Assembly: GCF_001544695.2 (NCBI RefSeq) | Contig: NZ_FCOM02000059.1 | Coordinates: 1-43,646 of the forward strand | DNA length: 43,646 nucleotides | DNA from: Caballeronia arvi | GTDB taxonomy: Bacteria > Pseudomonadota > Gammaproteobacteria > Burkholderiales > Burkholderiaceae | Direction: 5' to 3' | Part shown: piece by piece, positions 8,550-17,465 of the stretch | Position numbering within the stretch: position 1 is the stretch's first letter | Layout of the letters: each line of letters opens with the position of its first letter | Position numbers and translations under genes: made by a program | The notes under the pieces: model-generated | Told to the model about the DNA's origin: nothing | What the model saw: the letters and a program-made list of their open reading frames with translations, nothing else | Database searches by the model: none

Positions 8550-8833
8550 TAGGTGTCCTTAGTCTTAGCGTAGTGGAGGCGCAGTCCGTCTAGCCGTCCC
8601 GCGTGCATTGCAGTGTGAGAGGGTCGTCGCCTGCGGCACTGTGCCGTTCACCATGTCAGGCGAGCGCCATCTTTCGTGCGCCGCTAGATTACTATAAAGA
8701 ATATAGGAAATAGAATGGTTGCACGCCTTCGTCGGGCCCGGGAATTACCCTTAGCCCGCCTCTGTCAGGGGCATCCGCGCCGAAAACGAGTCGAACGGCT
8801 CGCTATTTCCTGTAAACTGTAAAGAAATAGCAA
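8550..8833. promoter_or_regulatory. Divergent porin/gntR promoter region with candidate GntR sites
   Basis: This 284-base region separates two divergent genes. Next to gntR, GCTATTTC (8802-8809) and GAAATAGC (8824-8831) form a perfect inverted repeat with a 14-base spacer, ending two bases before the ATG. On the porin side AGGAAATAGA (8705-8714) repeats the half-site. A 14-base stretch at 8801-8814 recurs with one base missing at 9741-9753, upstream of the M24 gene. Together these fit operators for the GntR regulator, assigned by pattern only. Confidence 0.5.
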
Positions 8834-9634
8834 ATGGACGTGTTCATGACGTTTGACGATATGGCCGAGAAATCGGACTCTCCAGTACCCGTTGTTTTGA
8901 CCAGACTGGACCAGGAGGCAGCAGCGCCGCTTTGGGAGGTGGTCAAACGACAATTGTCTGAGGCTATCCTGATGGGACGGTGGGCGCCCGGAAGCTCCCT
9001 TCCCAGCGAGGTCTCGCTCGCACAGCAACTCGGAGTCGCCGTTGGGACGGTCCGCCGCGCGCTTGGGGAACTTACGAAAGAGGGCCTTATCAGTCGTCGT
9101 CGCAAGACAGGTACGGTTGTGACCGGCCGGAGCCCCCACCACAATCTGCGCAACTTCTACCAGTACTTCCGCCTTCACCGCCGCGACGGAGCTCTGCAGC
9201 GCTCGGAGCCCCGCGTCGTCGGGCTCGGTAGGTCAGTGGCGACAAAGGTCATTCGCGAGCGACTTCAATTGGACGAAGGCGAGGAGGTAGTTACGCTCGA
9301 GCGCATCCGCTCCGTTGATGGCAAGCCGGTGATACATGACACGTACGTTGTTCCGGCATCGCGAGTTCCAGACTTCCCGATGTCGGCTGCAGAAGTCCCT
9401 CAACTGCTCTACGTCTTCCTGCTCGAGCGGTACGGAATTCGGCTATCCGCGGTGCGCGAAGAGTTGCGTGCGTCGCTTGCAACTGAGCGAGACTGTGAGT
9501 ATCTGCGACTCACGCCGCCCGCCGCCGTACTTGAAATCGAGGAGGTCGCGTACGACCAGTCCAACGTGCCGGTCATCTACGGAACGCGCCGGGCTTCCAC
9601 CGAAAACCATATGTACGTCAACGAAGTCCGCTAG
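8834..9634 (+). CDS. GntR-family regulator with UTRA domain (HutC subfamily)
   Basis: A 266-residue protein. Residues about 20-90 form the GntR winged helix (PLWEVVKRQLSEAILMGRW, SEVSLAQQLGVAVGTVRRAL, EGLISRRRKTGTVV). Residues about 110-260 are the UTRA ligand-binding domain (EEVVTLERIRSVDGKPVIHDTYVVP and LEIEEVAYDQSNVPVIYGTRRAS). ATG 8834 lacks a good ribosome binding site; ATG 8846 is an alternative. The gene ends at a strong terminator before the M24/ABC operon. Position and the shared motif suggest it controls the porin, itself and that operon. HutC-type regulators usually release DNA on binding a pathway metabolite; the ligand here is unknown. Confidence 0.9.
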   Translation: MDVFMTFDDMAEKSDSPVPVVLTRLDQEAAAPLWEVVKRQLSEAILMGRWAPGSSLPSEVSLAQQLGVAVGTVRRALGELTKEGLISRRRKTGTVVTGRSPHHNLRNFYQYFRLHRRDGALQRSEPRVVGLGRSVATKVIRERLQLDEGEEVVTLERIRSVDGKPVIHDTYVVPASRVPDFPMSAAEVPQLLYVFLLERYGIRLSAVREELRASLATERDCEYLRLTPPAAVLEIEEVAYDQSNVPVIYGTRRASTENHMYVNEVR

Positions 9635-9671
9635 TAAGCCGCGGCCACGCCGCCGACTCAATTCACAGCCT

Positions 9672-9713
9672 GAGGCCCCGGCTCGACTTGTCGAGCCGGG
9701 GCCTCTTACTTTT
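9672..9713 (+). terminator. Strong rho-independent terminator after gntR
   Basis: GAGGCCCCGGCTCGAC (9672-9687) is followed after two T by its exact reverse complement (9690-9705), a GC-rich stem closed by a CTTG tetraloop, then TTACTTTT. It separates gntR from the operon starting near 9776, so that operon needs its own promoter. Confidence 0.88.
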
Positions 9714-9740
9714 GTGGCCCTCCTAGGGTTGCCCCTAGAA

Positions 9741-9769
9741 CGCTATTCCTGTCTATTTCTATATAGTTT
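9741..9769. promoter_or_regulatory. Candidate GntR operator and promoter of the M24/ABC operon
   Basis: CGCTATTCCTGTC at 9741-9753 nearly repeats CGCTATTTCCTGT at 8801-8813 before gntR. It is followed by CTATTTC (9753-9759) and the palindrome CTATATAG (9759-9766). It lies just after the gntR terminator and before the operon start, where an operator for this operon is expected. Confidence 0.5.
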
Positions 9770-9775
9770 AGAGTA

Positions 9776-10996
9776 TTGAAGATAAGCGAGCAGCGATTTG
9801 CGGCTAGCGGTTCACACATGAGGCAAATCATGGTCGTCCCCCAGTTTTCTTCTGACGAATTCGTTAGTCGGCTCGCCAAGATACGCGAAGCCATGAAAGA
9901 GCGTGCTCTCGACGTGGTCATCGTCGACGATATCGAAATCGTCGCGTACTTCACCGGTTACGAGCGCTCTATCAGCTCCTACCGCGCATGCTTGCTCCCG
10001 CTGAACGGCGAGCCGGTAATGGTCCTTCGCTCCCTTGATGTCGCTCCGTTCCGAGAGAGTTCGTGGTTCTCAAACAGCGTCGGATACATAGACGGAGAAG
10101 ATGCCGTCGAACTTGTAGCCAAGACGCTCATCCTTCATGGACACGAAAAGGCACGAATCGGCGTCGACAAGAAGAGCCACGGCATGACCGTTTCCACGTT
10201 CGAGACCCTGACCCGAATGCTCCCGGGCGCGACGTTCGTCGACTTGGCAGGACTGCCGTGGGACTTGCGATTGGTGAAATCGGCATTGGAGGTCCAGCAC
10301 ATACAAGCCGCCGCCGCAATCGCAGACGAGACGCTGAACGGCATCTTCAAGATAGCCAAGCCGGGGATTACCGAGCGTATGGCAAGCGCTTTCGCTGCAC
10401 GTCGTTACATTGAGCTTGGCGCACTGCCCGACCACGTCGGGCCAGTCACCGCGGGACGCGGATGGGACTTTCTTCACGGTCACTTGCACGATAACCCGCT
10501 GCAAGAAGGCGACGTATTGCACTGCGAGCTGGTTCCGCGGTTCCGTGGCTACAGCGGACGCCTCATGCGCAGCATCATCATTGGACGAGCGAGTGTTGAG
10601 CAGCGTGAGGTCGCGAACACACTGGTCAGATTGCAGGACAAGCAATTCGCGATGATGAAACCGGGTGCGAAAGCATCCGATGTCGACGCAGTGCTACGCC
10701 AAGGAGTCGTCGATAGCAGGTTGCGCGAGACCTACGACAACATCACTGGATACACCCTAGGGTTTTACTCACAACAGCCCATTCGTTCGAGCGACTTCAC
10801 TCGAACCTTCAGCCCCAAATCTGACTGGTTGCTCGAAGCCGGCATGGTGTTTCACATGTACACGTCAGCCCGGGGTATCGCATTCAGCGAGTCAGTCGTA
10901 ATTGAAAAGGATTGCGCCCGGCGGCTCACACGCCTACCTCGTGCGCTCTTCGAAACCGCGGAGGGTTACCCCGATGACTTCAGAAGCGAGGGGTAA
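9776..10996 (+). CDS. M24-family (creatinase/Xaa-Pro peptidase fold) protein with degenerate metal site
   Basis: Up to 406 residues. An N-terminal creatinase domain (FVSRLAKIREAMKERALDVVIV) precedes a pita-bread C-terminal domain. The M24 metal ligands are mostly replaced. Where Asp is expected there is E251 (GDVLHCEL) and G261 (GYSGRLMR for YxDxTR). The GHG histidine is Tyr326 (GYTLGF), and the Glu of the EPG motif is in HMYTS. This resembles creatinase, a metal-free M24 hydrolase, so a C-N hydrolase is likelier than a peptidase. The longest frame starts at TTG 9776; ATG 9818 (AGCGG 7 bases upstream) or ATG 9830 is more plausible. First gene of the ABC/M20/Hyu operon. Confidence 0.8.
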   Translation: MKISEQRFAASGSHMRQIMVVPQFSSDEFVSRLAKIREAMKERALDVVIVDDIEIVAYFTGYERSISSYRACLLPLNGEPVMVLRSLDVAPFRESSWFSNSVGYIDGEDAVELVAKTLILHGHEKARIGVDKKSHGMTVSTFETLTRMLPGATFVDLAGLPWDLRLVKSALEVQHIQAAAAIADETLNGIFKIAKPGITERMASAFAARRYIELGALPDHVGPVTAGRGWDFLHGHLHDNPLQEGDVLHCELVPRFRGYSGRLMRSIIIGRASVEQREVANTLVRLQDKQFAMMKPGAKASDVDAVLRQGVVDSRLRETYDNITGYTLGFYSQQPIRSSDFTRTFSPKSDWLLEAGMVFHMYTSARGIAFSESVVIEKDCARRLTRLPRALFETAEGYPDDFRSEG

Positions 10997-11067
10997 GCCA
11001 GCGATATTGGTCAATGGGAGGGTCGGTTCCTCGACCCAAGTCAATCAGCTTCTTGTGAGTAACGGGT

Positions 11068-12633
11068 ATGCCTAGTATTAGCGGAATTAACCGCAGACAG
11101 TTCCTCGTAGGCACGGCGGCGGCTGCCGCCGCGTTCAGCCTAAGTTCAGGACTAGCGTTCGGCGCGAGCGCGAAGCGTGGCGGCACTCTAAGGGTAAGCG
11201 TCGACCAGGCGATGGCAAAGCTTAATCCCCTGATAGCTCGGGTGACTCCGGAATATCTGGTGTCGGAGCTCTTGTACTCTGGGTTGACGCGCCTCGGCGA
11301 GGGCATGCTGCCCGTACCAGACCTCGCTGAGTCGTGGAGCTCGAACCCGGAACTCACGGTCTGGACCTTCAAGTTGCGGCAAGGCCTGGTCTTTCACGAC
11401 GGCTCCTCCTGTACATCTACCGACGTCGTTGCGTCTTTTGTCGCGATTCGGGACGCGAAGACCGGCTCACCTGGCCGCCAGAACGTCGGCCCTATCGACA
11501 AAGTTAGAGCTCTGGATGCACACACCGTCGAGTTCACTTTGTCGGCTGCCTATGTCGACTTCCCGACGGCCTTGGCGTTTCCGAACGCAAAGGTCGTCCC
11601 CGCAGCAATATTGCAGTCAAATCCGGGTGCGCTCACGCGCACGGCGGTCGGGACCGGACCGTTCAAGCTGACATCGTTTCATCCCGACCGCGTCATCACC
11701 ATGGTCCGCAACGAGAAGTATTGGGACCCGTCCCGCCCTTACCTCGACGGAATCGAGATTCGTGTTTATCCTGACCCAGCCGCCGAGGGCTCCGCGCTCC
11801 TATCGGGTGACATTGACCTGATGACCTTGGTGCGCCCGACTGAGTTCGCGCGTCTCAAAGATGCGCCGGACGTCCAGGCGCTTCGTATGCCGTCTGGTCA
11901 ATTCTGCAACGTGAATATGGGCTGCAACCAAAAGCCGTTCACGGACCCGCGCGTGCGTCAGGCGCTCGCACTCACCATTGACCGTAAGGTCATGGTCGAC
12001 TTCGTGGCTGAAGGTTACGGTCAACCCGGTAATGACAGCCCGATTAGCAGCGCATTTAACTTCTATGCGCCGTCGCAACTGAAGAAACCGAACATTGCGA
12101 CGGCCAAAAGGCTTTTGGCAGACGCGGGGTATCCGAACGGCGTCGACCTCACGCTGATTGCGTCCGATAGCCCAGCGATTCGCACGCAGATGGCTGTCGC
12201 GATGGCGGAAATGGCGCGTCCGGCAGGCTTTCGCATTTCCGTTCAGACGATGCCTCACGCCACCTATCTCGAGCAGGTCTGGAAGAAGGGCGCCTTCTAC
12301 GTCGGCTATTACACGATGCAACCGACGGTCGACTCGGTCTTTTCGCTGCTCTACACGTCCACTGCTGCTTGGAATGAAACGCACTGGAACAACAAGGAGT
12401 TTGACCAACTGGTCATTAAGGCGCGCGGAACAGCTGACAATGCGCAGCGACAGGAACTGTACTCGAAGGCCCAACAGATGATGGAAGACGATGTGCCCTC
12501 CATCATCCCAGTCTTCTTCGACATTCTGCGTGCCAAGCGTCCAAACGTACACGGCTACAAGATTCATCCCCGTGGCCTCGTGTTTCGCCTTGACTATGTC
12601 TGGCTTGACGACAGCCTGAAGGCCAGCGCCTAA
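11068..12633 (+). CDS. ABC transporter substrate-binding protein, peptide/opine/nickel family
   Basis: A 521-residue family 5 (SBP_bac_5) binding protein. The N-terminus INRRQFLVGTAAAAAAFSLS is a twin-arginine (Tat) signal with predicted cleavage near GASA, so it is exported folded to the periplasm. Family signatures are present: GLTRLGEGMLPVPDLAESW, TVWTFKLRQGLVFHDG and RTAVGTGPFKLTSF. It delivers substrate to the permeases and double ATPase encoded next. The ligand is not determined by sequence; family members bind oligopeptides, opines, nickel chelates and modified amino acids. The ribosome binding site is weak. The gene starts 71 bases after the M24 gene. Confidence 0.92.
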   Translation: MPSISGINRRQFLVGTAAAAAAFSLSSGLAFGASAKRGGTLRVSVDQAMAKLNPLIARVTPEYLVSELLYSGLTRLGEGMLPVPDLAESWSSNPELTVWTFKLRQGLVFHDGSSCTSTDVVASFVAIRDAKTGSPGRQNVGPIDKVRALDAHTVEFTLSAAYVDFPTALAFPNAKVVPAAILQSNPGALTRTAVGTGPFKLTSFHPDRVITMVRNEKYWDPSRPYLDGIEIRVYPDPAAEGSALLSGDIDLMTLVRPTEFARLKDAPDVQALRMPSGQFCNVNMGCNQKPFTDPRVRQALALTIDRKVMVDFVAEGYGQPGNDSPISSAFNFYAPSQLKKPNIATAKRLLADAGYPNGVDLTLIASDSPAIRTQMAVAMAEMARPAGFRISVQTMPHATYLEQVWKKGAFYVGYYTMQPTVDSVFSLLYTSTAAWNETHWNNKEFDQLVIKARGTADNAQRQELYSKAQQMMEDDVPSIIPVFFDILRAKRPNVHGYKIHPRGLVFRLDYVWLDDSLKASA

Positions 12634-12658
12634 GCGCCCCCGTTGGAAGGAGAAAATC

Positions 12659-13606
12659 TTGTCTACCAGTTATCTAATAAAACGTTTGGGACTGAGCCTG
12701 TACACGCTCTTTTTGGTCTCGGCAATCGTGTTTCTTATCACCCAGGTTTTGCCCGCCGACCCTGCAGTAATGCTGCTCGGCGAGAACGCAACGCCTGATG
12801 CCCTCAATGCCATCCGACAGGAAATGGGGCTGGATAAGCCTGTGTACGCGCAGTACGTTACGTGGCTGATGCAGGTTCTACATGGCAACCTCGGTCTGTC
12901 GATGCGAACGGGTGAGCCAGTAGCGTCGATGATGTTCGATGCACTGGGTCGCTCGCTGACCTTGGCTGTGTTTTCGATTGTCTTCATGCTTGCTGTCTCC
13001 ATTCCGCTCGGCGTTGTCGCAGCGGTGCGCCGGGGGAAGGCGGCTGATTTCATCGTCAGTATCGTTTCATACGCGGGTGTGTCTTTGCCCGAATTCGTGA
13101 CCGCGTCGGTTTTCGCGTTGGTCCTCGCCGATTATCTGCACCTGCTGCCCGCCGCGGGCTACGTTCCGATTTTCGACGACCCGGCTCGCGCAATTCCGAG
13201 GCTGATTCTTCCGGTGCTGACCATCTCGGTCATCCTGGTTGCGCACGTTTCCCGGATGGTGCGTTCGGAGTTGGTAGACGTTTTGCACACCGACTACATC
13301 CGTGCTGCCCGACTCAAGGGACTGTCTCGCCAGACGGTGCTCTTCAAGCACGGATTGCGCAACGCGCTTTTGCCAACCATCACTATCGTTGCGCTGGACG
13401 TCGGCTATCTCCTCGGTGGCGTGATTGTGGTCGAGGAAATCTTTGCAATTCCCGGTATCGGCCGCCAGTTGATTGTCGCCATCCAGACTCGCGACCTTCC
13501 CGCGATTCAGGCAGGCGCGCTCATTATGGCGGGCACGTATTGCATCGTTAATTTGGTGGCAGACATGACTTACGCCGCGCTCGATAAGAGGATTCGCTAT
13601 GAATGA
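12659..13606 (+). CDS. ABC transporter permease, DppB type
   Basis: A 315-residue inner-membrane protein with about six hydrophobic helices. The N-terminus (SYLIKRLGLSLYTLFLVSAIVFLI) and PADPAVMLLGENATPDALNAIRQEMGLD are characteristic of DppB/OppB permeases. The cytoplasmic EAA-loop, which docks with the ATPase, is at IRAARLKGLSRQTVLFKHGLRNALLP. The start is TTG, supported by GGAAGGAG (12645-12652) six bases upstream. It overlaps the next permease gene by 8 bases and forms a heterodimeric channel with that product. Confidence 0.93.
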   Translation: MSTSYLIKRLGLSLYTLFLVSAIVFLITQVLPADPAVMLLGENATPDALNAIRQEMGLDKPVYAQYVTWLMQVLHGNLGLSMRTGEPVASMMFDALGRSLTLAVFSIVFMLAVSIPLGVVAAVRRGKAADFIVSIVSYAGVSLPEFVTASVFALVLADYLHLLPAAGYVPIFDDPARAIPRLILPVLTISVILVAHVSRMVRSELVDVLHTDYIRAARLKGLSRQTVLFKHGLRNALLPTITIVALDVGYLLGGVIVVEEIFAIPGIGRQLIVAIQTRDLPAIQAGALIMAGTYCIVNLVADMTYAALDKRIRYE

Positions 13607-14423
13607 GTTCTTTGGACGTATGAGGAAGTCCCCGCAGGGGCTTGCCGGTTTAGTGCTTATTGGCGTTGTGCTCATCCTAGTGTTGTTCGGTCCGCAACTC
13701 GCTCCGTACAGTCCTACCGAGATGTCGGTGTTCATGCGTTACCGGGGGCCGGGGTTGGAGCACCTGTTTGGGACTGACCAATACGGTCGAGACATACTCA
13801 GCCGCGTCATGTACGGCGCTCGCTCAACAGTCCTGCTTGCGTTCATCGCGACGATGCTCGGAACGCTCGCCGGCGCCTTGATTGGAACAGCGTCGGCATT
13901 CTTGGGCGGGCGCTTCGATGAGTACATCATGCGGACGATTGACGCCGTCATGTCGATTCCGAGCTTGCTGTTCGCGCTGCTCATTGTGAACTTGCTCGGA
14001 AAGAGCAGCTTGAATGCGGTGCTTGCGGTCGGCATTGCTTTCACACCCAGCATGGCGCGTATCACCCGTTCCGTTGCCCTCTCAGTACGCAAACAAGACT
14101 TCGTCAATGCGGCCATCGCACGCGGCGAGAGTAGCTGGTATGTCATCGTGCGCGAGATGCTTCCGAACGTTGTTGCTCCCATTGTCGTTGAGACGACCAT
14201 CCGCGTGGCCTTCGCCGTGATGCTGTTCGCGACGTTGAGCTTCCTCGGCCTCGGGGCTCAGCCGCCCGCAACGGAGTGGGGTTTGATGGCAGCTGAAGCG
14301 CGCTCCTATATGCATCTCAGTATCTGGATGATTATCTGGCCGAGCGCCGCGGTTGCTCTCGTTGCAGTCGGCTTCAACCTGCTGGGCGATGGTCTGCGCG
14401 ATGCGCTGAATCCCCGAACGTAA
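13599..14423 (+). CDS. ABC transporter permease, DppC type
   Basis: A 274-residue inner-membrane protein. The DppC/OppC signature FGTDQYGRDILSRVMYGAR follows the first transmembrane helix. The EAA-loop is at NAAIARGESSWYVIVREMLPNVVAPIVV, and FLGLGAQPPATEWGLMAAEAR is typical of the family C-terminus. The start overlaps the end of the DppB-type gene by 8 bases, indicating coupled translation. The partner ATPase starts 9 bases downstream. Confidence 0.93.
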   Translation: MNEFFGRMRKSPQGLAGLVLIGVVLILVLFGPQLAPYSPTEMSVFMRYRGPGLEHLFGTDQYGRDILSRVMYGARSTVLLAFIATMLGTLAGALIGTASAFLGGRFDEYIMRTIDAVMSIPSLLFALLIVNLLGKSSLNAVLAVGIAFTPSMARITRSVALSVRKQDFVNAAIARGESSWYVIVREMLPNVVAPIVVETTIRVAFAVMLFATLSFLGLGAQPPATEWGLMAAEARSYMHLSIWMIIWPSAAVALVAVGFNLLGDGLRDALNPRT

Positions 14424-14432
14424 GGAACGTCA

Positions 14433-16070
14433 ATGAGTCCGGTTCTTGAAATAAAAGACTACTCTCTCGACTACGAGACGCCGCGCGGGGTCTACCACGC
14501 GCTGAGCCAGATAAACCTGGCCATTCACAGCGGGGAAGTGCTTGGTCTTGTCGGGGAGTCTGGTTCGGGAAAGACCTCGCTTGCGTGGGGCGTCATGCGC
14601 TACATGGCAAAAAACGCCCGCGACGTGAGCGGCACCATTTCACTGGGCGGCGAAAACTTGCTCAAGAAGTCCGAAGCGGAGATGAACTCGCTTCGGGGCT
14701 CGCGTCTTGCCATGGTGTTTCAGGACCCCAGCACCTCACTTAACCCCAACCTCTCGTTGGGCGAGCAGCTTTCCGAAGTCATCGTCCGGCATCGCGGCCT
14801 CGACAAGAGGTCAGCATGGGAGGAAGGCATTGCGATGCTGGAGCGAGTCGGACTGAAAAGTCCCGTGAATATGATGAAGCGCTACCCGCACGAGGCTTCA
14901 GGTGGCGAGAAGCAGCGCGTCGTTATCGCGACCGCGTTTGCCTGCAAGCCCGAGTGCATCATCTTCGATGAGCCGACTACGGCGCTCGATGTTCTGACCT
15001 CGAGGCAAATTCTCGAATTGTTCGAGGTGCTCCAGGCGGAAACCAACGTTGCCTCCTTATATATCTCGCACGACCTTGCGCTGGTGTCGAAGGTTGCGAA
15101 CCGTGTGGCCGTCATTCACAAAGGCGTCATCGTCGAGCAAGGTGACGTCAAGCAGGTCTTCACGCACCCTGAACACGATTACACGAAGCGTCTTATCAGC
15201 GCGGTACCGCGACCTGACCATAGGCTGGTCGCCGTCGATTCTGCGAAGGCGCAAGATGTGCCGCTCTTGCAGGTCAAAGACGTGAGCGTTCACTACGGGC
15301 GAACTTCGGCATTCGCGCGTCTCTTCCGGAAGACGGACAACCGCGTTGTCGGCAACCGCAAGGTAAGCATCGAGATTAACGCCGGTGAAATCCTCGGAAT
15401 CGTTGGCGAGTCGGGCTCTGGCAAGTCCACGCTCGCGAAGGCGCTTACTGGTTTGAACGATTTTGAGGGCGACGTGCGTCTCGAAGGACGCCCCATTACC
15501 GGTGTCAAAGCGATGGGGAAAGAGTATCGCAAAGACGTTCAGATTATCTTTCAGAACCCCGACTCCTCGCTCAATCCCCGTCAGCGCATCGGCGAAATTC
15601 TGTCGCGCCCATTGAAGCTGTACACGAATCTCTCTCAACGCGAGCAGCAGAAGAGGGTGGCTGAGATGCTTGAGCAGGTGCGCCTGCCCAGAGAGTACGT
15701 TAGCCGCTTCCCTCACCAGCTTTCAGGTGGCGAGAAGCAGCGCGTCGCTATTGCCCGGGCATTCGCATCCCGCCCGAAACTTGTCATCTGTGACGAAATC
15801 ACGTCGGCGCTGGATGTGTCGGTGCAGGCGTCCGTCGTCGAACTGCTTGTCGAGCTCCAGCGCAGCTACGGAACTGCGTACATGTTCATCACGCATGACC
15901 TGAACCTTGTGCGGCAGATTGCTCATCGGGTTGCTGTGATTTATCGCGGAGACCTGGTCGACATGTTTTCAATGGGTGGCCTCCAGCAACCCGAGCGACA
16001 TCCGTATACGCGCTCTCTGATGGATGCGGTCCCGACGCCCATCGGAAACTTCGAAGCAATTCCTCTCTGA
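14433..16070 (+). CDS. ABC transporter double ATPase (DppD-DppF fusion)
   Basis: A 545-residue protein with two complete nucleotide-binding domains in one chain. Walker A: GLVGESGSGKTSL and GIVGESGSGKSTL. Signature: ASGGEKQRVVIA and LSGGEKQRVAIA. Walker B: CIIFDEPTTALD and LVICDEITSALD. The second Walker B has Ile in place of the usual Pro but keeps the catalytic Glu. Each domain ends with the oligopeptide-type C-terminal extension (HPEHDYTKRLISAVP and RHPYTRSLMDAVP). It energises the import channel made by the two preceding permeases. Both ATP sites look intact. Confidence 0.93.
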   Translation: MSPVLEIKDYSLDYETPRGVYHALSQINLAIHSGEVLGLVGESGSGKTSLAWGVMRYMAKNARDVSGTISLGGENLLKKSEAEMNSLRGSRLAMVFQDPSTSLNPNLSLGEQLSEVIVRHRGLDKRSAWEEGIAMLERVGLKSPVNMMKRYPHEASGGEKQRVVIATAFACKPECIIFDEPTTALDVLTSRQILELFEVLQAETNVASLYISHDLALVSKVANRVAVIHKGVIVEQGDVKQVFTHPEHDYTKRLISAVPRPDHRLVAVDSAKAQDVPLLQVKDVSVHYGRTSAFARLFRKTDNRVVGNRKVSIEINAGEILGIVGESGSGKSTLAKALTGLNDFEGDVRLEGRPITGVKAMGKEYRKDVQIIFQNPDSSLNPRQRIGEILSRPLKLYTNLSQREQQKRVAEMLEQVRLPREYVSRFPHQLSGGEKQRVAIARAFASRPKLVICDEITSALDVSVQASVVELLVELQRSYGTAYMFITHDLNLVRQIAHRVAVIYRGDLVDMFSMGGLQQPERHPYTRSLMDAVPTPIGNFEAIPL

Positions 16071-16080
16071 GAGAAACGTA

Positions 16081-17301
16081 ATGAATTTGGAAGCGGTATT
16101 GAAGCACGTAGACGAGAAGGAATGCCTCGACTTTCTGAGCTCGATGGTGCAGCACAAGAGCTACTCGGAGACTGACGGCGAGAAGGTGCTGGCAGACTAT
16201 ATGGTCGAACAGATGCAGGAGCTCGGACTGTCCGCCGGCCTGACACCAGTTCCCGGAGAGCGCGTCAACGCGATAGGAACTTGGAAAGGTACGGGCGGCG
16301 GTAAGAGTCTGCTCTTCAACGGCCACCTCGACACCAACCCGGTTTCCGAAGGGTGGACCGTAGACCCATGGGAAGGCAAAGTCGACGAAGAGTTCATCTA
16401 TGGCATCGGCGTCTCAAATATGAAGGCTGGCGATGCGGCGTATTTTTGCGCCGTGAAGACGCTGTTGAAAGCGGGGGTTCGGCTGAAGGGCGACGTCATA
16501 TTGACGTACGTGGTCGGCGAACTGCAGGGCGGCATCGGTACACTTGCCGCGGTCAACCAAGGCGTTCGCGCGGACTACTTCATCAACAGTGAGCCAACGG
16601 ACCTTGCCGCGCTAACGATGCACGCTTCCTCGGTTTCGTTCGTAATCGAACTCACCGGGATAACACGTCACCTGTCGAAGCGAGAGGAGGCGGTCGACGC
16701 CATCATGGCGGCTTGTAAGCTTATCCCTCGCATCAGCGCTATGACGTTTTCCGGCGCTCGCAGCGATGAGCATCGCTCAATCAACCGCGCTCACGTAGGA
16801 ATCGTACATGGCGCGCTTGGCCGCGAACTCCAGGAATGGCGTCCTCCGCAGGTCGCTGACTTTGTAAGAATCAAAGGGTCTGCCCGTTTCGCACCGGGTC
16901 AGAGCGCCGAAGGCGCGTTGGAGGACATCCAAGCGTTGCTCGCGCAATTGCAGACGGAAATGCCAGGCCTGAAGGCGACGGTTCGCAAGGAAGCAGTGGA
17001 AGGACGTCCGGTAATGCCGCCATTCGAAGTAGCAAAGGACTCGCGAATCGTGCGCAGCCTCAACGCCGCCTTCAGGTCTGTTCGCAACGAAGAACAGCCG
17101 ACCGGTGCCATCACGCCCCCAGGGTTCTACGGTACCGATGCGGGACATCTCTATGAAGCCGGTGGGATGGAGGGTGTCGTTTGCGGTCCCGGCGGCCGTT
17201 ACAACACGATGCCGGACGAGCGCGTTGACATCAAGGACTTCATCGACATGGTCAAAATCTACATGGTCACGATGATGGATATCTGCAGCGTCGACGCCTA
17301 A
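16081..17301 (+). CDS. M20-family amidohydrolase/peptidase homologue with altered active site
   Basis: A 406-residue M20 protein (ArgE/DapE fold). GHLDT (H82, D84) is intact, but the bridging metal ligand is N113 (GVSNMKAG, where the family has ADMKG). The catalytic Glu of the EE pair is G146 (VVGELQGG); the metal-binding E147 and E171 (SEPT) remain. The final ligand His is T376 (YNTMPDE, where the family has H-x-PDE). ATG 16081 is preceded by GAGAG; an in-frame ATG at 16024 lies inside the ATPase gene and is rejected. Genes of this family next to hydantoinase genes often encode N-carbamoyl or N-acyl amino acid hydrolases. The residue changes leave hydrolytic activity uncertain. Confidence 0.82.
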   Translation: MNLEAVLKHVDEKECLDFLSSMVQHKSYSETDGEKVLADYMVEQMQELGLSAGLTPVPGERVNAIGTWKGTGGGKSLLFNGHLDTNPVSEGWTVDPWEGKVDEEFIYGIGVSNMKAGDAAYFCAVKTLLKAGVRLKGDVILTYVVGELQGGIGTLAAVNQGVRADYFINSEPTDLAALTMHASSVSFVIELTGITRHLSKREEAVDAIMAACKLIPRISAMTFSGARSDEHRSINRAHVGIVHGALGRELQEWRPPQVADFVRIKGSARFAPGQSAEGALEDIQALLAQLQTEMPGLKATVRKEAVEGRPVMPPFEVAKDSRIVRSLNAAFRSVRNEEQPTGAITPPGFYGTDAGHLYEAGGMEGVVCGPGGRYNTMPDERVDIKDFIDMVKIYMVTMMDICSVDA

Positions 17302-17309
17302 CTCAAAGA

Positions 17310-17345
17310 GGCCGATGCGCGACTTTCTCGCATCGCGCATTGGCC
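17310..17345 (+). other. Hairpin between the M20 and Hyu genes
   Basis: GGCC-g-ATGCGCGA (17310-17322) and TCGCGCAT-t-GGCC (17333-17345) pair over 13 positions with one mismatch and a 10-base loop. No T-run follows, so it is a weak terminator at best, and more likely an mRNA-stabilising or attenuating structure inside the operon. Confidence 0.5.
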
Positions 17346-17465
17346 GCCCCCGTTTGACTGACTTAACTCTGTGGCATGCCAGCCCTTGGCTGGCGCCGCG
17401 CGTTTGGCACGTCTGGCCGATTTAGGTCCTTCGCCAAATTCATTCATATTGGAGTACACCGACTC

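Noticed and set aside
11800..12567. A 255-codon minus-strand frame inside the ABC binding-protein gene
   Set aside because: It lies wholly opposite a clear binding-protein gene, has no ribosome binding site and no recognisable domain.
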